A stretch of DNA of 8,461 nt. Source: Opitutia bacterium UBA977 (lineage in GTDB: Bacteria; Verrucomicrobiota; Verrucomicrobiia; Opitutales; Coraliomargaritaceae). The notes under the pieces are model-generated. The model saw only the letters and a program-made list of their open reading frames with translations. It was not told the DNA's origin and did not search any database. Shown here one piece after another: positions 1 to 6,466 of this stretch. The first letter of the stretch is position 1. Each line of letters starts with the position of its first letter. The stretch is taken from the NCBI GenBank assembly GCA_002292345.1, contig DBBT01000022.1, positions 10,644 to 19,104 on the forward strand. Direction: 5' to 3'. The position numbers and the translations under genes were made by a program.

Positions 1-16
1 CCTCAAGCCTCTCCAA

Positions 17-703
17 ATGCTCCCGATCCACGAACAGTTTTATACTTTCCAAGGCGAGGGTGCGCACGCAGGTCGAGCCGCTTACTTCATCCGCACTTTT
101 GGCTGTCCCGTGCATTGCCCGTGGTGCGACTCCGCTGGCACCTGGCACCCGGACTACATCCCCAAGCACATTGACCGGCTCGAGCCCGCAGCCCTCGCGG
201 CCGAAGTCGCCGACACCCGCGCCGAGTTTACCGTGATCACTGGCGGCGAACCTGCCATCCACGATCTCAGCGCGCTCACTGCCGCACTGCACGCGGTGGG
301 CCAACAGACCCACCTCGAAACTAGCGGTGCCTTTCCGATCCGCGGCGCATTCGACTGGATCACCCTCAGCCCCAAGCGCTGGAAGCTGCCACTGGCCGAC
401 AACGTCGCCCGAGCCAATGAGTACAAGCTCATCATCGACCGTCCTGAAGCGATCGCCGAATACGTCGACGCCCTGACCGAGCGCGGCGCCGGGCTGAGCG
501 CCGAGCATATCGTCTGGCTGCACCCCGAATGGTCGCAGCACAACAACCCAGCGGTGCTCAACGCCATCACCGAATGGATCAAGACCCACGGCGCCCCCTA
601 CCGCGCCGGCTGGCAGTTACACAAAAACTACGCCGCCGATTGTATGGATCAACGCAGCGTCCCCGCCGCCCCACTCGGCGGTGATCCCGAGCTAGGATTT
701 TAG
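17..703 (+). CDS. queE: 7-carboxy-7-deazaguanine synthase QueE (radical SAM)
   Basis: QueE converts 6-carboxy-5,6,7,8-tetrahydropterin to 7-carboxy-7-deazaguanine in the cytoplasm, a ring contraction on the way to preQ0 and queuosine. The 228-residue protein has the family's N-terminal FQGEG motif (11-15) and a canonical CX3CX2C iron-sulfur motif at C30, C34 and C37, followed by D38. It also has the SAM-binding GGEP motif (76-79), LETSG (100-104), SPK (118-120) and a C-terminal QLHKNYA (200-206). Length is normal for the family. The ATG at 17 places FQGEG where QueE proteins usually have it, but the frame is open to the window edge and no ribosome-binding site is visible, so the true start could be slightly upstream. 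Other que genes are not in view. Identity is secure; only the exact start is in doubt. Confidence 0.95.
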   Translation: MLPIHEQFYTFQGEGAHAGRAAYFIRTFGCPVHCPWCDSAGTWHPDYIPKHIDRLEPAALAAEVADTRAEFTVITGGEPAIHDLSALTAALHAVGQQTHLETSGAFPIRGAFDWITLSPKRWKLPLADNVARANEYKLIIDRPEAIAEYVDALTERGAGLSAEHIVWLHPEWSQHNNPAVLNAITEWIKTHGAPYRAGWQLHKNYAADCMDQRSVPAAPLGGDPELGF

Positions 704-719
704 CAGTTCGTGGACTGCT
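702..719 (+). other. small hairpin overlapping the queE stop
   Basis: Six-base arms AGCAGT (702-707) and ACTGCT (714-719) enclose the loop TCGTGG. The first arm begins in the last bases of the queE stop codon. There is no T-run after it, so it is not a classic terminator. It could stabilise the mRNA 3' end or be chance. Confidence 0.35.
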
Positions 720-751
720 CCAATGCTCCCCGATCTTACGATCGAGGCTAC
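718..751 (-). repeat. hairpin repeat, type A copy 1
   Basis: This 34-nt element matches 848-881 with two differences (723 vs 853 and 749 vs 879). It contains a hairpin with arms CGATC (731-735) and GATCG (740-744) and the loop TTAC. Its reverse complement aligns to the two type B copies next to it, so it is given minus orientation. It lies in the gap between the convergent queE and FKBP genes. Confidence 0.8.
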
Positions 752-752
752 C

Positions 753-790
753 ATGTATACGTGGCCGCCGTCGTCAGACGGGCGGGATCG
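753..790 (+). repeat. hairpin repeat, type B copy 1 (tandem)
   Basis: This 38-nt unit is directly followed, with no gap, by a second copy at 791-828; three positions differ (756/794, 767/805, 783/821). The core hairpin is CCGTC (768-772), loop GTCA, GACGG (777-781). It shares the flank GTGGCC and the hairpin layout with the reverse complement of the type A copies. Confidence 0.85.
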
Positions 791-828
791 ATGCATACGT
801 GGCCTCCGTCGTCAGACGGGGGGGATCG
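791..828 (+). repeat. hairpin repeat, type B copy 2 (tandem)
   Basis: This is the second unit of the tandem pair. Its hairpin is longer: CCTCCGTC (803-810) can pair with GACGGGGG (815-822), including one G-T pair, around the loop GTCA (811-814). Against the reverse complement of type A copy 2, the flank GTGGCCT is identical and two stem pairs are changed on both sides, so pairing is kept. Confidence 0.85.
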
Positions 829-847
829 GCAGCCAGCACCCGCACGA

Positions 848-881
848 CTCCAGTGCTCCCCGATCTTACGATCGAGGCCAC
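848..881 (-). repeat. hairpin repeat, type A copy 2
   Basis: Near-identical to 718-751 at a distance of 130 nt. Arms CGATC (861-865) and GATCG (870-874) enclose TTAC. On the minus strand it reads GTGGCCT, CGATC, GTAA, GATCG, GGG, parallel to type B (GTGGCCT, CCGTC, GTCA, GACGG, GGG). It ends about 10 nt before the terminator at 892. Confidence 0.8.
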
Positions 882-891
882 GCAGCGACAA

Positions 892-919
892 AAAAGCCCT
901 CGGGTTACCGAGGGCTTTT
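892..919. terminator. bidirectional intrinsic terminator between queE and the FKBP gene
   Basis: The GC-rich arms GCCCTCGG (896-903) and CCGAGGGC (908-915) enclose the loop GTTA, and A-T pairs extend the stem to 892-919. The run of six A at 890-895 gives a six-T tail on the minus strand, fitting the FKBP gene that stops at 980. The TTTT at 916-919 allows weaker termination of queE transcripts. Confidence 0.9.
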
Positions 920-979
920 GAAAATCTTTGACTGCGGAGTGCTGGCAGGCGTCACTCTGCGATCGCTACGCTCTAGTCG

Positions 980-2179
980 CTAGCGGATCTCCACCAACTC
1001 ACACTCGAAGATCAGTGTGTCACCCGGCTTGATCGCACCACCTGGACGCGGGGTGTTGCCGTAGCCTAGCTCGCTGGGGATGTAGAGGACGATCTTACCG
1101 CCCGCACCGATCTTAGTCAGGCCTTCGCCGAAGCCTTTGACCACACCATTAAGTGGAAATTCGGCGGGCTCACCACGATCGTAGGAGCTATCAAACTGTG
1201 TGCCGTCGATCAAAGTGCCCTTGTAGTGTACCAGCACTTTATCAGTCATGGTGGGCTTCACCTCCGAGCCTGGCTCGAGTACCTTGTAGTGCAATCCGGA
1301 CTCGCTCGACTGCACCGCGGCATCCGCACTCAAGCCGGCAATGAAAGCCTCGCCAGCGGCAATATTCTCAACTGCCAGCGCCGCACCTGCTTGTTCCGCA
1401 GCCGCTTGAGCAGCAGCTTGGGCAGCTTGCGCGGCTGCTTGAGCCGCTTCAGCGCGTGGCTGGATGAATGCTTGGAATGCAGGCATCTTGGCCTCCATGG
1501 CAGGATCCATTGCCGTGGCGAGCGCACCCGCAGCAAAACCCTTGGCGATTAATTCAGCATCGTCAGCACCAAACCCGAGCTGTGCCAGCCCAGACTGCAG
1601 CACCATGACCATGCCGATTTTGTCTAACGCATCCGGCGTAATAGCTGGCAACTCTGCCGCTTCAGCTTGCACCGCTTCGGCGCGCGCTTGCGCTTGGCCA
1701 AATGCCGCTTGCATCGCTTCCTGCGGAAAGTCCTGTACGTTCACTTCGCCCGCGAGACCTTTTTGCAGACCTCCTGCCATTGCAGCGATACCAGCTGCAT
1801 CCAGCTTCAGCGTTGCCACGCCGCCACTTTGCGCGGTCAGGTAACCGAGCATTTCAATTAGTTCAGCTTCCGACACTTCGACCGCAGCGACAGGCGCAGC
1901 GGCAACAACCGGGGCAGCGACCGCTGGCACCGTAAGCGGCTCGGTCACGGCGACCGTGGCGGGCTCTGCCGCCACGACTTCTGCCACAGCTTCAGCCTCG
2001 ACCGATTCGTCTGCTTCAACTGCTTCGACTGCCGCAGGCGCGGGCTCGGTGTCGGCAATCACCACGACTTCAGAAGGCGCGCTGACGTCGGCAGTAGGCT
2101 GGGCACAAGCAGCAAAAAATAAGGTAGCGGCAGCCAACAGAATGGCTGTGCCCGTGGGTAGATGGATTTTTTTTAACAT
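980..2179 (-). CDS. FKBP-type peptidyl-prolyl cis-trans isomerase, probable lipoprotein
   Basis: An exported foldase that should catalyse cis-trans isomerisation of proline bonds in envelope proteins. The 399 residues start with a signal sequence (K3K4, hydrophobic 11-24) ending in FFAAC. C25 is a likely lipidation site, although F at -3 is not ideal for a lipobox. A long Ala/Glu/Val-rich linker (about 30-100) follows. Two stretches resemble the helical FKBP N-terminal (Mip/FkpA-type) domain, about 103-170 and 180-240. Next is an AAQ-rich helix (240-268) and the C-terminal FKBP domain (about 294-399). FKBP pocket residues are present: Y319, F329, D330, F341, V346, V347, Y373 (LGYG) and F391. 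F350 stands where most FKBPs have tryptophan. The start encodes the signal peptide, but no Shine-Dalgarno is visible upstream. A terminator follows at 892-919. The family is certain; lipidation is inferred. Confidence 0.93.
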   Translation of the reverse strand: MLKKIHLPTGTAILLAAATLFFAACAQPTADVSAPSEVVVIADTEPAPAAVEAVEADESVEAEAVAEVVAAEPATVAVTEPLTVPAVAAPVVAAAPVAAVEVSEAELIEMLGYLTAQSGGVATLKLDAAGIAAMAGGLQKGLAGEVNVQDFPQEAMQAAFGQAQARAEAVQAEAAELPAITPDALDKIGMVMVLQSGLAQLGFGADDAELIAKGFAAGALATAMDPAMEAKMPAFQAFIQPRAEAAQAAAQAAQAAAQAAAEQAGAALAVENIAAGEAFIAGLSADAAVQSSESGLHYKVLEPGSEVKPTMTDKVLVHYKGTLIDGTQFDSSYDRGEPAEFPLNGVVKGFGEGLTKIGAGGKIVLYIPSELGYGNTPRPGGAIKPGDTLIFECELVEIR

Positions 2180-2343
2180 ATGAATTATCTATTTTGTTTG
2201 GAATTAAAAGAAGGAGATAACCTTTAGTAAGCTGCCGAAAGGTCAATACGCATCACGCAAAATCCGCCAACTAAGCGGCGGCGCTCTGCAGTGTGTCAGG
2301 CCAGCGTCCGAAGTGTTCCCGTCTGCCTGTGTTTCGGGCACAA
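2180..2343. other. intergenic region upstream of the FKBP gene
   Basis: The spacer must hold the FKBP promoter, read on the minus strand. A TTGACC word occurs there, but no well-spaced -10 box follows, so no promoter is called. The A/T-rich stretch before the start contains AAGGAG only on the plus strand, where no gene follows. No repeat or RNA gene was seen. Confidence 0.4.
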
Positions 2344-2371
2344 AAAAGCCCCGACCGAAGTCGGGGCTTTT
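2344..2371 (-). terminator. intrinsic terminator of the haloperoxidase gene
   Basis: Arms GCCCCGAC (2348-2355) and GTCGGGGC (2360-2367) enclose the tetraloop CGAA (TTCG on the minus strand), and A-T pairs extend the stem. Six A at 2342-2347 give a six-T tail on the minus strand. It lies 36 nt beyond the stop of the large minus-strand gene. TTTT on the plus side makes it potentially bidirectional. Confidence 0.92.
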
Positions 2372-2406
2372 GAAATTTCAATCTGAGTCGAACTAAGCGC
2401 AACGAA

Positions 2407-5400
2407 TTACTCCGCCAAAATATATGGACTACGCGTAGCACGGAAGAAGTATGCCTCAACAGGCTCGTCCGATGGGACCACCACGCGCAGTTCGACACCC
2501 TCTTCAGCTCGAGACCACTGCTCAAGGTCAACAAAATCACCGACCGTCGAAGATCCCTGAAGCTTGTGATAGAAACCGCGAACCGCGTTCCAACTCAGCT
2601 CAAGGCTGTCAGTGCCAATCATTCTAGTTTCCATAGACATTGGCTCATCCAAAATACTTCCATCAAAATACTTCAACGCTAATCCCCAAGCCGCTAAACC
2701 ACATCTTGACCCAATTATTCTGCCAGGCCCATCATCCACTGGCACATGAATGCCTCCATATAATCTAGAAAGGCCAGCCTGATCCGCTGCATCGTAGTAG
2801 GTAGCCCATTGCAACACGACATCCGCGGTCGGACCATTTTCAAATGTTAAGTATTCATTTTGAGTCGCAGTAAACTCTGCCATTCCTCCCGGGAAAAATG
2901 GCGATCCGGTCATTACTGTTAAGATCTCAGCCGCTGCCCGACTAAATGTACTATGGCCAGAAATGTATCCAGGGAATGCAGGTGTTACAAATGTATCCAT
3001 CTGATAGGGCAACCAAGACTCTCCAAGGATCCAATCAACTCCAGCATGCTCGGTGACAGGATCAATTGTATCCGAGCTAGTCCATGCCTTGATCGCGACA
3101 TCTCCTACGAATGCAGCAAGGTGCTCGTGTCGTTGTCCCGCGGCAACTGAAGCCGGTGTGATAATTTCGATAAGGTCTGAAACCAATGGTAAGCCATCAG
3201 GGTCATAAGATGGACCCGACACATCCGTCGACTGGCCGAGACCAGCCATATAGCGGATACTACTAATTGGCCTGACATAGTCATAAACACGCTTACACCC
3301 CCATGCTGCGATAGCCGCGTCATGTAATGCCGCATTTAAGGCAAAATACATTTTAACTTCCCACTCCAGCTTATCCAATTCAGCGCCCTGGCCTTTTATC
3401 TTTCTTAAAAATAGTGGATGATCGACCACTTCATTTGCTAAAAGGTTCCAGTGCCCAGGGGGCGTTTCCGACTCAGGGCCATCGGCCCAAAATTCAGCTA
3501 GAACTCGGCCGAAGTCAGCATGGTTCACCACATTCGTCGCATAGGGTACCCCTGTTGATGGATTTAGAATATGCCCTGATCCATCATTGTAACCCAGTGT
3601 ATTATTTCCAATCGATGCAGGTGAAATATCGATGAAGCTTAAATTATCTGGGTCGAGTAAACTGCTCTTAAGGATTACTTCGACATTGCCATCCTTAAAC
3701 TCTGCTGCACGTGCGCCGCCAAGCTGAGGAGGCACTCCGGGATCATAATAAACGCTTTCACCTTGGGCCTTAGACAGAGCAAAGGGCCTCACGGTGCCCC
3801 AATTCTCTCCTTTAAACGTTTGGAGCACATCAGTCGTTTGGCCATTTTGTGTAATTGCTTCCTCAAATAGTAGCGGTTGCCAACGATTAGGATAGGCAAT
3901 TTCGGTCCCCAGTTCAGCAACAGCCATAGGCGAATTAGCCGATGTGTACTCACTGCCCATGAAAGTCGTATAATCGTCCCACTTATCATTTGAGAAATAC
4001 CCAAGCACGGTCTCTGCAATCCGATTTCCGAGCGCTGCAGGACTACTTCCCTGCGTACTGGTATTAGCTGGATCATACCCAAGCTGGAGCATTTGTGAGT
4101 TAAACAGCGCCAAGCTAGTGCTACCATTGACGGAATTGGCGTATCGTTCGCTCAAGATACGATACGCAGCATAGCTGATGGTTTCATTGCGCGCAACTTC
4201 GACATCAGCCGCGGTCGCCGGTTCATTATTTAAGTAACCAACAGCTTCGGGTGCATATGCTGCCCACGCATCCCACATGGCAATTGACAAGTGGTATAGG
4301 TTTCTGGCGTGAATAGTCGGATTCGGGAAATCGATACGAATTGCGTCTAAGTTCTGTTTATTCCACTTACGAGCTACAGTCTGAGTATCCGCGATCTGAT
4401 CGGAAACTGATACCGAAAAGACTTCTGAGCGAATCAGTTCAGCGGGGTCACTCTCATCATATATATTAAGCTGTAAGGTATAAACCCCAGCCGCATCAAA
4501 ACTCACAGCGACCTGATTCGACGGATAAGTCACACCATCGACGATCCAGGTGGCATCTGCTCCTGCTGGTAGGTCGACTGTTGAAATCGCCGCGGTCACC
4601 GTAACATTCTGATCGACTTCCCGCAGATCTATTCCAGCTAATGGGCTATTAATAACATGCGACTGATCCACCGCGAGGTCATACAACAAAACCTCATCTC
4701 CGCTCGGCCACACGACACGAAGCTCACTGGCGAGTGCTGCAGAACCAAGCCCAAAATGAGCGATGCGCTCAGGCCCATGACCATTGAAACCACTCGATGC
4801 ATTCAATTCGCGCATTTGAGTCACGGTACCTCCGGTCAAATAGACACGGGCTCCGACTCCATCCGAATGATATGCGCCATCACCCGCTAATTGTATATTT
4901 AGCCAATGATTTGTATTCACCGAATCATTCCTCAATAAAACAGGCGAACCCGGGTTATATACGTAGTTACCCTCGGAACCATCCAAAGAGGAATTGTTGG
5001 CAATGTAAATATCTTGATCTCCATCATTATCGTAATCAAACACCACGACACAGCGGCCATGCTCGGTATTCCCAGCATCCCCGGAACTAACCGCGCCAGC
5101 AATCTCTTGAAAGACAGCCGCGCCCGTATTCTCGAATAGCAGAGCGGGCTGATTATTAAACTGCGCGGGCACATTTTTATCCACTTCAGGCCAGCCGTTC
5201 ACTTGATACAGATCCAAGTCACCATCATTGTCGAAATCTGCAAACGATGCGCCCCACCCCCAATAGCCATCGCGCACTCCCGACGCCTCGGTGTTATCTG
5301 TAAAAACGCCGGAGCCATCATTTAGATAGAGTCGATTACCAGTGGTCCCCCAATTAGCTTCTGAGCCATCAAAATCACGAATCGAGCTAACAAACCAATC

Positions 5401-6276
5401 CAAATCTCCGTCATTATCCACATCTCCGACTGCAGAGCCCATGCCATTCTCCACATCCAAGACAGCTTCCAAAGAAAAGATGCCTGCCCCATTATTACGG
5501 TACCATTTTGTATGACCGAAATCTGCCACTGCCAATAAATCCTGATCTCCATCATTATCCATATCTGCGAACTTGGAGTGATATGACCACAAGTGCGGGA
5601 AGGACTGTACTAAGTCCAACTGCCCGCCATTATTGTGCCAAATATTCAGCTTCGTTGTCGCAGATTGGAAACTCCATTCACCCACGACCAGATCGAGATC
5701 GCCATCGGCATCAATATCACCCCACGATGGACTGGTTAAAAATTTCTGCCCCGCAGGCACTGTAATGCTTTGTGACGTAAACTGCCCCGCGCCATCATTG
5801 ATCAAGATGACCACTTCGGCAGCCACTACCGTGTATTGACCCAATTCAATGCCAATGGTCATCGAGGAATAGGTGATATCAATATCACCATCTGAATCGA
5901 AGTCTGCGGCAGACACTCCCATATGTAGGCCAGTGTTCGCAGCGCCCCTCGCCACCGCCTCATCGGTGAACGTGCCGTCGCCATGATTCATGTATAACAA
6001 ATTCGCTGAGGCGCCGCCTTGCAGCACGTAGAGATCTACCCAACCATCCGAATCAAAGTCCTCAGCAACTGCCCCCCCCGTCGCCCAGAGATACTCACGC
6101 ATTACGATGAAGAAATTAAGAGCACTTTCGGGGCCAGAATCCAACGCATGATTATGCGTATGCAATATATTCGCTGCAACACTCACATCTTGGAAATTCA
6201 TCTGCCCGCGAAGTGGTTTATTTACCACTGCAAGACAGAGCAGATAGAGTATCGATAAAACGTATTTGATTCTCAT
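2407..6276 (-). CDS. secreted FG-GAP/ASPIC/PKD/vanadium-dependent haloperoxidase fusion
   Basis: A 1289-residue exported protein whose catalytic part should use vanadate and H2O2 to oxidise halides to hypohalous acid. Order: signal peptide (1-24, cleavage probably near LRG-Q); seven DxDxDGxxD calcium-loop repeats starting at 73, 125, 187, 238, 285, 347 and 414, predicting a seven-bladed FG-GAP propeller; ASPIC/UnbV domain (about 455-545, with GVGARV); PKD-like Ig fold (about 548-625); haloperoxidase/PAP2 domain (about 632-1205); C-terminal beta-rich module (about 1214-1280). The vanadate site is complete: K995 and R1002-P1003 (KX6RP), S1106-G1107-H1108, R1171 and H1177 (SRX5H) with D1181. It has no PEP-CTERM anchor. 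The start at 6276 is preceded only by GAAGAG; the next Met, at 26, would lose the signal peptide. Terminators on both sides suggest a single-gene unit. A phosphatase-like activity cannot be excluded. Confidence 0.93.
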   Translation of the reverse strand: MRIKYVLSILYLLCLAVVNKPLRGQMNFQDVSVAANILHTHNHALDSGPESALNFFIVMREYLWATGGAVAEDFDSDGWVDLYVLQGGASANLLYMNHGDGTFTDEAVARGAANTGLHMGVSAADFDSDGDIDITYSSMTIGIELGQYTVVAAEVVILINDGAGQFTSQSITVPAGQKFLTSPSWGDIDADGDLDLVVGEWSFQSATTKLNIWHNNGGQLDLVQSFPHLWSYHSKFADMDNDGDQDLLAVADFGHTKWYRNNGAGIFSLEAVLDVENGMGSAVGDVDNDGDLDWFVSSIRDFDGSEANWGTTGNRLYLNDGSGVFTDNTEASGVRDGYWGWGASFADFDNDGDLDLYQVNGWPEVDKNVPAQFNNQPALLFENTGAAVFQEIAGAVSSGDAGNTEHGRCVVVFDYDNDGDQDIYIANNSSLDGSEGNYVYNPGSPVLLRNDSVNTNHWLNIQLAGDGAYHSDGVGARVYLTGGTVTQMRELNASSGFNGHGPERIAHFGLGSAALASELRVVWPSGDEVLLYDLAVDQSHVINSPLAGIDLREVDQNVTVTAAISTVDLPAGADATWIVDGVTYPSNQVAVSFDAAGVYTLQLNIYDESDPAELIRSEVFSVSVSDQIADTQTVARKWNKQNLDAIRIDFPNPTIHARNLYHLSIAMWDAWAAYAPEAVGYLNNEPATAADVEVARNETISYAAYRILSERYANSVNGSTSLALFNSQMLQLGYDPANTSTQGSSPAALGNRIAETVLGYFSNDKWDDYTTFMGSEYTSANSPMAVAELGTEIAYPNRWQPLLFEEAITQNGQTTDVLQTFKGENWGTVRPFALSKAQGESVYYDPGVPPQLGGARAAEFKDGNVEVILKSSLLDPDNLSFIDISPASIGNNTLGYNDGSGHILNPSTGVPYATNVVNHADFGRVLAEFWADGPESETPPGHWNLLANEVVDHPLFLRKIKGQGAELDKLEWEVKMYFALNAALHDAAIAAWGCKRVYDYVRPISSIRYMAGLGQSTDVSGPSYDPDGLPLVSDLIEIITPASVAAGQRHEHLAAFVGDVAIKAWTSSDTIDPVTEHAGVDWILGESWLPYQMDTFVTPAFPGYISGHSTFSRAAAEILTVMTGSPFFPGGMAEFTATQNEYLTFENGPTADVVLQWATYYDAADQAGLSRLYGGIHVPVDDGPGRIIGSRCGLAAWGLALKYFDGSILDEPMSMETRMIGTDSLELSWNAVRGFYHKLQGSSTVGDFVDLEQWSRAEEGVELRVVVPSDEPVEAYFFRATRSPYILAE

Positions 6277-6285
6277 CTCTTCGTA

Positions 6286-6313
6286 AAAATAAATCAGGAT
6301 GCTAATTAGTCAA
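6286..6313 (-). promoter_or_regulatory. possible sigma-70-like promoter of the haloperoxidase gene
   Basis: On the minus strand, TTGACT (6308-6313, five of six bases of the -35 consensus) is followed after 16 nt by TATTTT (6286-6291, four of six of the -10 consensus). Transcription would begin only a few bases before the ATG, giving an almost leaderless mRNA. This is weak, composition-prone evidence. Confidence 0.3.
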
Positions 6314-6381
6314 AGCAGATCTAGGCGCGTCACTCCGACATCAGCTATTTGATAATTTTTTAACTCGTGCACTAAATAAAA

Positions 6382-6408
6382 AAGGCCTTAGCTGATCGCT
6401 AAGGCCTT
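6382..6408 (-). terminator. intrinsic terminator of the PEP-CTERM gene
   Basis: Arms GGCCTTAGC (6384-6392) and GCTAAGGCC (6398-6406) enclose the loop TGATC; two A-T pairs extend the stem. The A-run 6378-6383 gives a six-T tail on the minus strand. It lies about 60 nt past the PEP-CTERM stop and isolates that unit from the haloperoxidase gene. Confidence 0.9.
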
Positions 6409-6424
6409 CTTGTTAAAGAGACTG

Positions 6425-6449
6425 GTAGCATTCACTATGTGAATGCTAC
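6425..6449 (-). repeat. perfect 11-bp inverted repeat in the PEP-CTERM 3' UTR
   Basis: GTAGCATTCAC (6425-6435) and GTGAATGCTAC (6439-6449) are exact reverse complements around TAT. It begins 17 nt beyond the stop codon and precedes the terminator by 16 nt. With no adjacent T-run it is more likely an mRNA-stabilising hairpin or a protein-binding site than a second terminator. Confidence 0.75.
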
Positions 6450-6466
6450 GAATATGCCGATAAGAC

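Noticed and set aside
1..16. preQ1 riboswitch or que operon leader upstream of queE
   Set aside because: Only 16 bases are available before the start, too few to contain or judge a riboswitch.
154..582. Open frame of 142 codons on the minus strand inside queE
   Set aside because: It is fully antisense to a clearly conserved radical-SAM gene; GC-rich third positions easily create such frames.
718..881. Possible CRISPR array
   Set aside because: Only four units, two orientations, no uniform spacers; the inner units abut with no spacer, and no cas gene is present.
710..983. Two overlapping plus-strand open frames of 73 and 86 codons after queE
   Set aside because: They are made up largely of the hairpin repeats and the terminator, one runs over the end of the FKBP gene, and neither product has a recognisable domain.
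1464..1844. Plus-strand open frames antisense to the FKBP gene
   Set aside because: They are Ala/Ser-rich mirror images of the Ala-rich FKBP coding region, with no start signal and no domain.
2205..2222. AGAAGGAGATAA on the plus strand as a ribosome-binding site
   Set aside because: No open frame of useful length starts at a proper distance downstream on the plus strand.
2407..2520. PEP-CTERM or other sorting signal at the haloperoxidase C-terminus
   Set aside because: The tail ends RSPYILAE, with no PEP motif, hydrophobic helix or basic end.
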